Positions 26,832 through 34,978 of a stretch of 64,000 nt of DNA are shown here, in pieces. A program made the position numbers and the translations under genes. Numbering within the stretch: the first letter of the stretch is position 1; the number at the start of each line of letters is the position of its first letter. The notes beneath the pieces were generated by a model that was not told where the DNA came from, did not search any database, and saw only the letters and a list, made by a program, of their open reading frames with translations. Source of the stretch: Streptomyces sp. 3214.6 (GTDB taxonomy: Bacteria > Actinomycetota > Actinomycetes > Streptomycetales > Streptomycetaceae); contig NZ_LT670819.1 of the NCBI RefSeq assembly GCF_900129855.1, forward strand, positions 6,634,001 to 6,698,000, in the 5' to 3' direction.

Positions 26832-27425
26832 ATGCCACCGACCACCGAGACCCTGACCGCCGAGCGCATCCTCGAAGCGACCGAGGAGGTGCTGCGCCGC
26901 CACGGCCCGGCCAAGGCCACCGTGGTCGACGTGGCCCGCGCGCTCGGCGTCAGTCATGGCAGCGTCTACCGCCACTTCCGCACCAAGGCGGCGCTGCGTG
27001 AGGCGGTCACGAAGCGGTGGCTGGACCACACGTCCGAGACTCTCTCCGGCATCACCGCCGACGAGACCCGCGACCCGGAGACCCGGCTGCGCGACTGGCT
27101 CGCGGCGTTGTACGAGGCCAAGCGTCGCAAGGCGGGCGGCGACCCCGAGCTGTTCGCCACATACATGGTGCTGACCGGCGAGAGCGGCTCGGTGGTGGGC
27201 GAACACCTCGACGACCTCACCGGCCAGCTGACCCGGATCATCAAGGCGGGCGTGGCGACGGGCGCGTTCACGGCTCCCGACCCGGCGACCACCGCCCGCG
27301 CCGTCTTCCAGGCCACCGCCCGCTTCCACGACCCCGTCTACTTCCAGGAGTGGGAACGGCCGGGGTCGCAGGACGACTTCCGGGCCCTGGTGGACCTCCT
27401 GCTGCAGGGGCTGCGGGTCCGATGA
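26832..27425 (+). CDS. TetR family transcriptional regulator
   Basis: A 197-residue repressor. The N-terminal HTH spans about residues 10-55 with ATVVDVARALGVSHGSVYRHFRTKAALREAV. The C-terminal ligand domain has the TetR_C arrangement with FHDPVYFQEWERPG near the end. It lies 23 bases after the aldo/keto reductase gene in the same direction. It probably binds the perfect inverted repeat upstream of that reductase and responds to an aldehyde, ketone or quinone. Confidence 0.92.
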   Translation: MPPTTETLTAERILEATEEVLRRHGPAKATVVDVARALGVSHGSVYRHFRTKAALREAVTKRWLDHTSETLSGITADETRDPETRLRDWLAALYEAKRRKAGGDPELFATYMVLTGESGSVVGEHLDDLTGQLTRIIKAGVATGAFTAPDPATTARAVFQATARFHDPVYFQEWERPGSQDDFRALVDLLLQGLRVR

Positions 27426-27458
27426 GTTTCGGCCGGGGCGCGAGTCTGTTGTGGTGTG

Positions 27459-27480
27459 CGTCGTAGGACGTCGTACGACG
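27459..27480. promoter_or_regulatory. Nested palindromes upstream of DUF899 gene
   Basis: CGTCGTACGACG (27469-27480) is a perfect 12-base palindrome, and an additional CGTCGTA copy lies at 27459-27465. They sit 32 bases before the DUF899 start. An operator role is possible; no regulator is assigned. Confidence 0.4.
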
Positions 27481-27511
27481 CTGCCCGGTACGAGACACCC
27501 CGGAGGACGCG

Positions 27512-28312
27512 ATGACGACCACCCCAGACCACCCGACCGCCCCAGACGACCCGACCACCGCACCGCCCGGCCGCCCGCCCGTCGTCGACCTGGCTGCCTG
27601 GCAGGCCGCGCGTGACGAGCTGCTGGTCCGGGAGAAGGCCCACACCCACGAGGGCGACGCGATCGCCGCGGCCCGCCGCCGGCTGCCGATGGTGGAGTTC
27701 GACGGGACGGTCGAGGTCGTCGGACCCGATGGCCCGGTCCCGTTCCTCGACCTGTTCCAGGGCCGTGACGAACTCGTCGTCTACAAGCACATGTGGTACG
27801 ACGGCGCGCCGCACCAGGGGCAGTGCGAGGGCTGCACCACCACGGCCTGGCATCTGAAGGACGCCGTCTACCTCAACGCCCGCGGTGTGTCGTTCGCCGT
27901 GCTGACCACGGGCCCGTGGGACGAGGTCGCCTCCTACGTCGAGTTCATGGGCTACACCCAGCCCTGGTACTCGGTACGGGGCGTGGACGGACCGGCCGGC
28001 GGCAGCATGGGGTATCTCACCTGCTTCCTGCGCGACGGCGACCGCGTGTTCCTCACCTACTCCACGACGGGCCGCGGCAACGAGCGGGTCAACGGGTCCC
28101 TGGGCCTGCTCGACATGACGCCCTACGGTCGCGGCGAGGCATGGGAGGACAACCCCGAGGGCCGGCCCGAGGGAGGCAGCGCGTGCTGGTCCTGGCGCTC
28201 GGACGCGGACGGGAACCCGACCTGGGGCCCGACCAGCCGGCCCGTGCCGCAGTGGACCCGTCCCGGCGCGACCCCCGTTCAGACCCTCGGCCGGCACGGC
28301 CACTGCCACTGA
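27512..28312 (+). CDS. DUF899 family protein (thioredoxin-like fold)
   Basis: A 266-residue cytoplasmic protein of the DUF899 family. Family features seen are the N-terminal WQAARDELLVREKAHT, the strand FLDLFQGRDELVVYKHMWYDG, and QCEGCTTTAWHLKD, whose Cys pair (C-x2-C) sits where thioredoxin-like proteins carry their redox site. The C-terminus ends in a His/Cys-rich tail. The function of the family is uncertain; redox or detoxifying roles are guessed. A Pro/Thr-rich 25-residue N-terminal extension precedes the domain. Confidence 0.85.
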   Translation: MTTTPDHPTAPDDPTTAPPGRPPVVDLAAWQAARDELLVREKAHTHEGDAIAAARRRLPMVEFDGTVEVVGPDGPVPFLDLFQGRDELVVYKHMWYDGAPHQGQCEGCTTTAWHLKDAVYLNARGVSFAVLTTGPWDEVASYVEFMGYTQPWYSVRGVDGPAGGSMGYLTCFLRDGDRVFLTYSTTGRGNERVNGSLGLLDMTPYGRGEAWEDNPEGRPEGGSACWSWRSDADGNPTWGPTSRPVPQWTRPGATPVQTLGRHGHCH

Positions 28313-28351
28313 CCCGCTCCGCCTTACTCCGTAGTACCTGGACTACCTGGA

Positions 28352-29494
28352 CTACCTGGCGGTGCACCGCCAGAAGTCCCGCATCAGCGGGGTCGGGGTC
28401 GGGTTCTCCATCGCCACCTGGGTCAGCAGGATCGTCACGGTGCCCGTCTGCGGGACGATGTGGGCCGTCGTCCCGGTGCCGCCGACCCAGCCGTAGCGGC
28501 CCGGCACGTTCCACGGGTCGACGGGGGAGACATCGACCTGGCCGCCGTAGCCCCAGCCCTGGCCCTCCATGAAGAGCGCGCCGATGTCGCGCTGGGCCGC
28601 CGTCAGGTGATTGGCCGTCATACGGCTCACCGAGGTGCGGGAGAGCAGGCGGCGGCCGCCGGCCTCGCCCGCGTTCAGCAGGAGACGGGCGAAGGCCAGC
28701 CAGTCGTCGGCCGTCGACGCCAGGCCCCCGCCGCCCGACGGGAAGCGCGGCACGCTGCTCCACTCGCCGTCCGGGGTGTCCGACACCTCCAGCGCGCCCA
28801 CGCCGTCGGGACGGTACGCGGTGGTGAAACGGCCCCGCTTCTCCTTCGGGACCTCGAACGCCGTGTCCTTCATGCCGAGGGGCTCGAACAGCCGCTCCGC
28901 GAGAAACTCGGGCAGACTGCGGCCCGACGCCCGCGCGATCAGCACGCCCTGCAGATCGGACGCCGTCCCGTACAGCCAGGCCTCGCCCGGCTGGTGCAGG
29001 AGAGGCACCCGGGCCAGGTCCGTCAGCCAGGTGTCCGGGTCGGGATAGGCCTGCGGGAAGCGGCCGTCCTGCTGCACGGCGAAGAGGGCCTGCACGGCCG
29101 GCAGGGAGAAGTCCGACGGGAAGCCCCAGCCGGGGCGCGAGCTCAGCAGGTCCTCGACCGTGATCGGACGGGCCGCCGGGACCAGGTCGTCCACGGGCGC
29201 GGACGGCGTACGGACCACCATCGGTTCCGCGAGCTCCGGCAGCCACTCGGTCACCGGCGCGTCGAGGCCGACCGTGCCGTCGTCCACCAGCGTCAGCAGC
29301 GCCGCCGCCGTGATCGGCTTGGTGATCGAGGCGATGCGGAAGAGGGACTCCCGGGTCATCGGGGCCGTGCCGTCGGCGTCCTGCGCGCCGACGGTCACCA
29401 CCTCCACGTCGTCTCCGCGGGCCACCAGGCCCACCGCCCCCGGGACGGTGCCGTCGTTTACGTACTGTCGCAAGGTCCTGTGCAGATTGCTCAT
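28352..29494 (-). CDS. Serine hydrolase, beta-lactamase class C family
   Basis: A 380-residue penicillin-binding-like serine hydrolase without signal peptide, hence cytoplasmic. The catalytic Ser-x-x-Lys is SITK near residue 55, the second motif is probably YGTAS near residue 155, and GGTGT near residue 345 is in the place of the KTG-type motif. Such proteins act as esterases or peptidases rather than beta-lactamases. The stop codon lies in a short tandem repeat of ACCTGGACT. ATG 29494 gives the standard N-terminus of the family. Confidence 0.88.
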   Translation of the reverse strand: MSNLHRTLRQYVNDGTVPGAVGLVARGDDVEVVTVGAQDADGTAPMTRESLFRIASITKPITAAALLTLVDDGTVGLDAPVTEWLPELAEPMVVRTPSAPVDDLVPAARPITVEDLLSSRPGWGFPSDFSLPAVQALFAVQQDGRFPQAYPDPDTWLTDLARVPLLHQPGEAWLYGTASDLQGVLIARASGRSLPEFLAERLFEPLGMKDTAFEVPKEKRGRFTTAYRPDGVGALEVSDTPDGEWSSVPRFPSGGGGLASTADDWLAFARLLLNAGEAGGRRLLSRTSVSRMTANHLTAAQRDIGALFMEGQGWGYGGQVDVSPVDPWNVPGRYGWVGGTGTTAHIVPQTGTVTILLTQVAMENPTPTPLMRDFWRCTAR

Positions 29495-29539
29495 GGCCGG
29501 CCTTCCGGTGCGAGTCCTGGAGAGTCCTTCGCTTCACCG

Positions 29540-29689
29540 CTACGACTCCCCGGACGGCCGGAAGTCATCGCGGGTCGCGACCCTCCGTAGGGTCCACCTC
29601 GCCTGGTGCGCCTCGGCGAGGTACTCCTGCGCCTTCAGCCAGGGCAGGACCTGCGCCGCCTTGCGCCGGCCGCAGGTGTCACACCTGAT
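29540..29689 (-). other. Orphan coding-like segment with Cys pair, no normal start
   Basis: A 49-codon stretch ending at a TAG/TGA-type stop at 29540 reads like a real protein end: CDTCGRR followed by an amphipathic helix (LPWLKAQEYLAEAHQARWTL) and a polar tail. No ATG, GTG or TTG precedes it in frame before the segment merges with the antisense-free 3' end of the adjacent MFS gene. An ATC codon at 29689 is the nearest plausible start. It may be a truncated gene remnant or a small protein with an unusual start. Confidence 0.3.
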
Positions 29690-29745
29690 CGGGCGCTGTA
29701 CTCCGGCCCCACGCGTTGTCCGAGCCTTCCCGAACGCCGCCGCAC

Positions 29746-31239
29746 TCAGCCCACCTTGCGTGGCAGCCGCAGACTCAGCAGCCCCGTCACGACCACCCCG
29801 GCCAACTGCACGGCCAGTGTGGTCACCAGGGCGTCGCGCATGCCCATCCCCGGGACCAGGGAGAGGAACAGCGTGCCGAGCGTGGCCACGCCCAGCGCCA
29901 GCGACGTCTGCTGGGTGGTCACCATCACGCCGCTGCCGACGCCCGCGCGGGCCGGCGGCACCTCGGACATCACGATCCGCATGACGACGGGCAGTTGGAG
30001 CGCCTGCCCAGCACCGGCGACCGCCGCGCCCGGCAGCAGCTCCACGAAGCCGAGGTCCGGCCAGTCGGCGCGCACGGTCAGCACGATCAGGAGGATTCCG
30101 ACGCCCTGGAGCACCGACCCCGCCGTCACCACCCGCGCCCCGAACCGGGTCACCAGCCGCGGCCCGGCGAGCGAGGCGACGAAGAAGGCCACCGCCATGG
30201 GGGCCAGGGCGAGACCGGCCTGGACCGGGCCCAGGCGCGCCCCGCTCTGCAGGGCCACCGCCACGACGAACATGAACCCGCTGAAGCCGACCGAGAACGG
30301 CACCATGAGCGTCAGACCGCGCCGCAGCGTGCTGAGTTCGAGCAGGCTCGGGGGGATCAGCGGGGTACGGCCGTTGCGGTCGGCGCGGCGCTCGACGCCG
30401 TAGAAGGCCGCTGCGACCAGCGGGAACGCTGCCAGGGACAGCCATGTCCACAGCGGCCAGCCCGCCGCGCGGCCCTCGGTGAGCGGGGCGAGCAGCGTCA
30501 GCAGGGCGACGGCGAGCAGGGCCGTGCCGGGGCCGTCCACCGGTTCGGGGCGCTGGGAGCGGGTCTCGGGGACCGTGCGGACGGCGAGGAACAGTCCCAC
30601 GACGACGACCGGGACGTTCACGAGGAACACCGAACGCCAGCCGCTGCCCGCGATGTCCGCCGAGACCAGCACCCCGCCGAGGATCTGGCCCGCCACCATC
30701 GACAGCCCGGCCGTGGCCCCGTAGAGGCTCATGGCCTTGGCGCGGCGGGCTCCCTCGGTGGAGGACTGGATGGTGGCGAGCACCTGCGGGACCATGGCGG
30801 CGGCCGACGCGCCCTGCGCGACCCGCGCCGCGACCAGCGACCACGCGTCGGGCGCGAGCCCGCAGGCCAGCGAGGTCAGGCCGAAGGCCGCCATGCCGCC
30901 CAGGAAGAGCCGGCGCCGGCCGAACAGGTCGCCGAGCCGGCCGCCGAGGACGAGCAGCACGGCGTACGCGAGCCCGTACCCGGCGACGACGAGTTCGAGG
31001 ACGGACTCGCTCGCGGCGAGGTCCCGGCCCATGGTGGGCAGGGCGACGTTGACGATGAAGAAGTCGATGAGGGGCAGCGCCGCGCCGAGCAGCACGGTGA
31101 ACAGCCCGAGGGAGCCGAGGGCGTGGGCCGGTGCCGAAGTGCGGTCGCCCGGTGGGCCGGCGGTCGTGGCGGTGGTTGTGGCGCTGGTCTGGGCGGCGGC
31201 CGTGGTGGTAGTCGTGGTGGTAGTCGTTGTCTCGGTCAC
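29746..31239 (-). CDS. MFS drug-efflux transporter, DHA2 type
   Basis: A 497-residue multidrug-type exporter with about 14 membrane helices. The first helix DFFIVNVALPTMGRDL is the DHA2 signature, loop 2-3 has GGRLGDLFGRRRLFL (motif A), and AAGLSMVAGQILGGVL resembles the antiporter motif C. GTG 31239 begins a Thr-rich tail (TETTTTTTTTTT). It is divergent from an MmyB-like XRE regulator; repeated GTACC/GGTAC elements lie in the shared promoter region, so that regulator probably controls it. Exported compound unknown. Confidence 0.9.
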   Translation of the reverse strand: MTETTTTTTTTTTAAAQTSATTTATTAGPPGDRTSAPAHALGSLGLFTVLLGAALPLIDFFIVNVALPTMGRDLAASESVLELVVAGYGLAYAVLLVLGGRLGDLFGRRRLFLGGMAAFGLTSLACGLAPDAWSLVAARVAQGASAAAMVPQVLATIQSSTEGARRAKAMSLYGATAGLSMVAGQILGGVLVSADIAGSGWRSVFLVNVPVVVVGLFLAVRTVPETRSQRPEPVDGPGTALLAVALLTLLAPLTEGRAAGWPLWTWLSLAAFPLVAAAFYGVERRADRNGRTPLIPPSLLELSTLRRGLTLMVPFSVGFSGFMFVVAVALQSGARLGPVQAGLALAPMAVAFFVASLAGPRLVTRFGARVVTAGSVLQGVGILLIVLTVRADWPDLGFVELLPGAAVAGAGQALQLPVVMRIVMSEVPPARAGVGSGVMVTTQQTSLALGVATLGTLFLSLVPGMGMRDALVTTLAVQLAGVVVTGLLSLRLPRKVG

Positions 31240-31269
31240 GCCGTCGAGCTTGCGCCGCCCCTCAGCCGG

Positions 31270-31308
31270 GTACCAGAGTGTCCTTATCCTGGTACAAGGA
31301 GTACCTGG
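31270..31308. promoter_or_regulatory. Repeated GTACCAG/CTGGTAC operator elements
   Basis: GTACCAG (31270-31276) and CTGGTAC (31289-31295) form an inverted repeat with a 12-base spacer, and GTACCTGG follows at 31301. They occupy the divergent promoter of the MFS and XRE genes and are the likely binding site of that XRE protein. Confidence 0.6.
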
Positions 31309-31340
31309 CAACAGGGTCCGGACGGCGGCACGCTGGAGGC

Positions 31341-32261
31341 ATGACGACGATGGCCTACGAGACGCCCACCGGGACGCACACGGGGACGCCCACCGGGACG
31401 CCGGCCCGTGAGACCGTCGGCTCGGAGGTCCGGCGGCACGAACTGGCCGCCTTCCTGCGCAGTCGCCGCGAGCGCATCAAGCCCGAACAGGTCGGCCTCC
31501 CACGCGGAACGCGCCGCCGCACGCCGGGACTGCGGCGCGAGGAGGTCGCCCACCTCTCGGCGGTCGGCGTCACCTGGTACACCTGGCTCGAACAGTCCCG
31601 GGACATCCATGTCTCGGTGCAGGTCCTGGACGCCCTTGCCCGCACCTTGCAGCTCGACCCGAGCGAGCGGGCCCACCTCTTCCAGCTCGCCGGCTCCACG
31701 GACCCCACCCCGGCCTCCTCCTGCACCGGCATCTCCGACGCCGTCCGCACGCTGCTCGACCAGCTCGACCCGCTGCCCGCCTGCGTCCAGAACAGCCGCT
31801 ACGACATCCTGGCCTACAACCGCACCTACGCCCACCTGCTGTGCGACCTCGACGCCGTGCCGCCCGAGGACCGCAACTGCATGATCCTCATCCACACCCA
31901 TCCGCAGTGGCGCCAGTCGGTCGTCCACCTCGACGAGTCCATGCGCCTGATGGCGGCGAAACTCCGGGCCTCCATGGCCGGCCACCTCTCCGAACCGGCC
32001 TGGAAGATGCTGGTCAAGCGCCTGCAGACGGAGTCCCCGGAGTTCCGCGAGAACTGGGAGCGCTACGAGGTCGTGTGGTCCCGCGGCAAGACCAAGCAGT
32101 TCCGCAACCCCCACGTCGGCCTCCTCACCGTCACCCACACCGACCTGTGGCTGAACCCGGACCACGGAGCCCGCATGGTGACCTACGTGCCCGCGGACCA
32201 GAAGACCCGTGAGCGCCTGGAGAAGCTGCACGCGCTCGCCCAGGGCGCGCTCACGCCTTGA
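31341..32261 (+). CDS. XRE family regulator with MmyB-like ligand domain
   Basis: A 306-residue regulator. A short repetitive N-terminal tail (GTHTGTPTGTP) precedes the HTH with the class signature GLPRGTRRRTPGLRREEVAHLSAVGVTWYTWLEQ (about residues 50-90). The C-terminal MmyB-like domain, with PLPACVQNSRYDILAYN, is thought to bind a fatty-acid-like or other hydrophobic ligand. ATG 31341 is tightly spaced to GGAGG; ATG 31350 is an alternative. It diverges from one MFS gene and overlaps a second, convergent MFS gene by 11 bases. The likely target is the divergent exporter. Confidence 0.92.
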   Translation: MTTMAYETPTGTHTGTPTGTPARETVGSEVRRHELAAFLRSRRERIKPEQVGLPRGTRRRTPGLRREEVAHLSAVGVTWYTWLEQSRDIHVSVQVLDALARTLQLDPSERAHLFQLAGSTDPTPASSCTGISDAVRTLLDQLDPLPACVQNSRYDILAYNRTYAHLLCDLDAVPPEDRNCMILIHTHPQWRQSVVHLDESMRLMAAKLRASMAGHLSEPAWKMLVKRLQTESPEFRENWERYEVVWSRGKTKQFRNPHVGLLTVTHTDLWLNPDHGARMVTYVPADQKTRERLEKLHALAQGALTP

Positions 32262-33696
32262 TGCTGGTCGCCTCCCGGATCTCCGGGGCCTGAAGGCGCT
32301 GGGCGGCCCGTTCCGCCGTACGCCTGGCCCAGGGACCTGTGGTGACGACCCCCAGGACGAGGACGGCCAGGCCGCAGCCGGTGAGGATCCACCAGCCGGG
32401 GACCGCGGCGGAGACGAAGGTCTCGCGGTACGACGAGGTGCTCACGCCCGCCGCCAGGACCGCGCCGACGACCGCGACGCCCAGGGTCTGACCGAGCTGG
32501 CGGCTGGTGGAGGCGACGGCCGCCGCGACCCCCGCCTGACTGCGCGGCATGCCCGACACCGCCGTGTTCGTGATCGGCGCGTTCACGAAACCGAAGCCCA
32601 CCCCGAACAGCACATACCCGAGGAACAGCGTCCCATCGGACGTCTCAGCGTCGAAGGCGGCGAACAGCAGGCCGCTCGTCGTCATCGCGACGCCCGCGAT
32701 GAGCAGGGGCAGGCGTGGCCCCCGGGTGCCGACCAGCCGCCCGGACAGCGGCGCGCACAGGAACATGGGCACGGCCATGGGGAGCATCCACAGACCGGCG
32801 TGCAGGGCGTCCAGGCCGCGCACGTTCTGCAGATACAGGGTGGACAGGAACAGGAACCCGCCCAGCGCGGCGAACGCGCTGATCGCCACGACCGTAGCCC
32901 CGCTGAACGGGGCCGAGCGGAAGAACCGCAGGTCGATGAGGGGTTCAGCGCGTCGGGGCTCGTACCGCAGGAGACCGAGGAGCGCGACCAGGGCGACGGC
33001 CGCGAAGGGACCGCTGGTGGCCGCGCCCGCCTCCGGCGCCTCGATGATCGCGTAGGTCAGGGAGCCGAAGAGGACGATGACCAGCAGCTGGCCGACCGGG
33101 TCGGGACGGCGGGCCTTCGACGCGCGGGACTCGGGGACGTAGCGCAGGGTGGCCAGCAGGGCCAGCAGGCCGACCGGCAGGTTGAGCCAGAAGATGGAGC
33201 GCCAGCCCACGGACTCCACCAGCAGGCCGCCCAGCAGCGGGCCCGCGGCCATCGATATGCCCACCACCGCGCCCCACACGCCGATCGCCCGGGCGCGCTC
33301 GCGCGGGTCGGTGAAGGTGTTGGTGATGATCGACATGGCGACCGGGTTCAGCATCGAACCGCCGACCGCCTGCACCATGCGGGCCGCGATCAGCAGCTCC
33401 AGGTTCGGCGCGAGCGAGCACAGCAGCGAGCCCAGCGAGAACACGACCAGGCCGGCCATGAAGACCTTCTTGCGGCCGATCCGGTCGGCGGTCGAGCCCG
33501 CCAGCATCAGCAGCGCGGCCAGCACCAGCGTGTATGCGTCGATCGTCCACTGCAGGCCGGCGGTCGTGGCGTGCAGGTCGTGCTGCATCGCGGGCAGCGC
33601 CACGTTCAGGACGGTGACGTCGAGGCTCACGATCAGCAGGCTCATGCAGCAGATCGCGAGGACGAGGAGGCGTCGTCGAGGGCTGAGCTCAGACAT
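32251..33696 (-). CDS. MFS transporter, EmrB/QacA (DHA2) type
   Basis: A 481-residue exporter of the 14-helix DHA2 family. Landmarks are DVTVLNVALPAMQHDL in helix 1, AGSTADRIGRKKVF in loop 2-3 and GISMAAGPLLGGLLVE in helix 5, the motif C of drug/proton antiporters. It reads toward the XRE regulator and overlaps it by 11 bases. On the minus strand upstream, TACTAT about a dozen bases before ATG 33696 is a possible -10 of a short-leader mRNA. Substrate unknown; drugs or secondary metabolites are typical. Confidence 0.92.
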   Translation of the reverse strand: MSELSPRRRLLVLAICCMSLLIVSLDVTVLNVALPAMQHDLHATTAGLQWTIDAYTLVLAALLMLAGSTADRIGRKKVFMAGLVVFSLGSLLCSLAPNLELLIAARMVQAVGGSMLNPVAMSIITNTFTDPRERARAIGVWGAVVGISMAAGPLLGGLLVESVGWRSIFWLNLPVGLLALLATLRYVPESRASKARRPDPVGQLLVIVLFGSLTYAIIEAPEAGAATSGPFAAVALVALLGLLRYEPRRAEPLIDLRFFRSAPFSGATVVAISAFAALGGFLFLSTLYLQNVRGLDALHAGLWMLPMAVPMFLCAPLSGRLVGTRGPRLPLLIAGVAMTTSGLLFAAFDAETSDGTLFLGYVLFGVGFGFVNAPITNTAVSGMPRSQAGVAAAVASTSRQLGQTLGVAVVGAVLAAGVSTSSYRETFVSAAVPGWWILTGCGLAVLVLGVVTTGPWARRTAERAAQRLQAPEIREATSIKA

Positions 33697-33760
33697 GCGT
33701 GAATAGTACGGCTAACTAATGATTTTCGCGGCACTTCGTCCGGTGCGTGAGAATGGGGCA

Positions 33761-34900
33761 ATGCCCACGCCCGTGTCCCCCTTGCAGATCGGCCCGCACG
33801 CCGTCCGGCCGCCCGTCGTCCTGGCCCCCATGGCCGGGATCACCAACGCGCCCTTCCGCACCCTGTGCAGGGAGTTCAGTGGTGGCAAAGGCCTGTTCGT
33901 CAGCGAGATGATCACGACCCGGGCGCTGGTCGAACGCAACGAGAAGACCATGCAGCTGATCCGCTTCGACGCGACCGAGAAGCCGCGCTCGATCCAGCTG
34001 TACGGCGTCGACCCGGCCACCGTCGGCAAGGCCGTCCGCATGATCGCGGAAGAGGACCTCGCCGACCACATCGACCTGAACTTCGGCTGCCCGGTCCCGA
34101 AGGTGACCAGGAAGGGCGGCGGCTCGGCCCTCCCGTACAAGCGCAACCTGCTGCGGGCGATCCTGCGCGAGGCGGTGTCGGGCGCCGGCGACCTCCCGGT
34201 GACGATGAAGATGCGCAAGGGCATCGACGACGACCACATCACCTACCTCGACGCGGGCCGGATCGCCGTCGAGGAGGGCGTCACGGCGATCGCGCTGCAC
34301 GGTCGTACGGCCGCCCAGCACTACGGCGGCACCGCCGACTGGGACGCCATCGCCCGGCTCAAGGAGCACGTCCCGGAGATCCCCGTCCTCGGCAACGGCG
34401 ACATCTGGTCGGCGCAGGACGCACTGCGGATGGTGCGCGAGACGGGCTGCGACGGGGTGGTCGTGGGGCGCGGGTGCCTGGGCCGGCCGTGGCTGTTCGC
34501 CGACCTGGTGGCTGCCTTCGAGGGACGGGACGACTTCCGTGAGCCGCCCCTGCGCGAGGTCGCCGAGGTGATGGTCCGGCACGCCACCCTGCTCGGCGAG
34601 TGGATCGGCGACGAGGCGCGCGGGGTCATCGACTTCCGCAAGCACGTCGCCTGGTACCTGAAGGGCTTCGCGGTCGGCTCCGAGATGCGGCGGCGCCTCG
34701 CCATCACCTCCTCGCTGGCGGAACTGCGCGCAGGGCTGGACGAGTTGGACCTCGACCAGCCCTGGCCCACCGGCGCCGACGGCCCCCGCGGCCGCACCTC
34801 AGGCAACAACCGGGTCGTCCTGCCGGACGGCTGGCTGAAGGACCCCTACGACTGCGCGGGGATCAGCGAGGACGCGGAGCTGGACACCTCCGGCGGCTGA
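33761..34900 (+). CDS. dusB: tRNA-dihydrouridine synthase
   Basis: A flavin enzyme that reduces uridine to dihydrouridine in the tRNA D-loop, 379 residues. The FMN barrel begins PPVVLAPMAGITNAPFR. The catalytic Cys is in LNFGCPVPKVTRKGGGSAL (about residue 110), and the Lys/His/Arg FMN ligands lie in MKMRKG, LHGRTAAQ and VLGNGDIWS. The C-terminal helical tRNA-binding domain covers the last 90 residues. ATG 33761 gives the usual N-terminus though its ribosome-binding site is weak. A hairpin follows the stop. Confidence 0.94.
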   Translation: MPTPVSPLQIGPHAVRPPVVLAPMAGITNAPFRTLCREFSGGKGLFVSEMITTRALVERNEKTMQLIRFDATEKPRSIQLYGVDPATVGKAVRMIAEEDLADHIDLNFGCPVPKVTRKGGGSALPYKRNLLRAILREAVSGAGDLPVTMKMRKGIDDDHITYLDAGRIAVEEGVTAIALHGRTAAQHYGGTADWDAIARLKEHVPEIPVLGNGDIWSAQDALRMVRETGCDGVVVGRGCLGRPWLFADLVAAFEGRDDFREPPLREVAEVMVRHATLLGEWIGDEARGVIDFRKHVAWYLKGFAVGSEMRRRLAITSSLAELRAGLDELDLDQPWPTGADGPRGRTSGNNRVVLPDGWLKDPYDCAGISEDAELDTSGG

Positions 34901-34901
34901 G

Positions 34902-34926
34902 ACCGGCCCCGGCGGACGGGGCCGGT
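34902..34926 (+). terminator. Terminator after dusB
   Basis: ACCGGCCCC pairs with GGGGCCGGT, 9 bases with a 7-base loop, directly after the stop. The next 50 bases carry three degenerate copies of a TTCCGGCGGACGGGGCC-like unit up to the end of the convergent gene. Confidence 0.65.
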
Positions 34927-34978
34927 TCCGGCGGACGGGGCCGATTCCGGGGGCCGAGGTCAGTTCCGGCGGCCGGGG

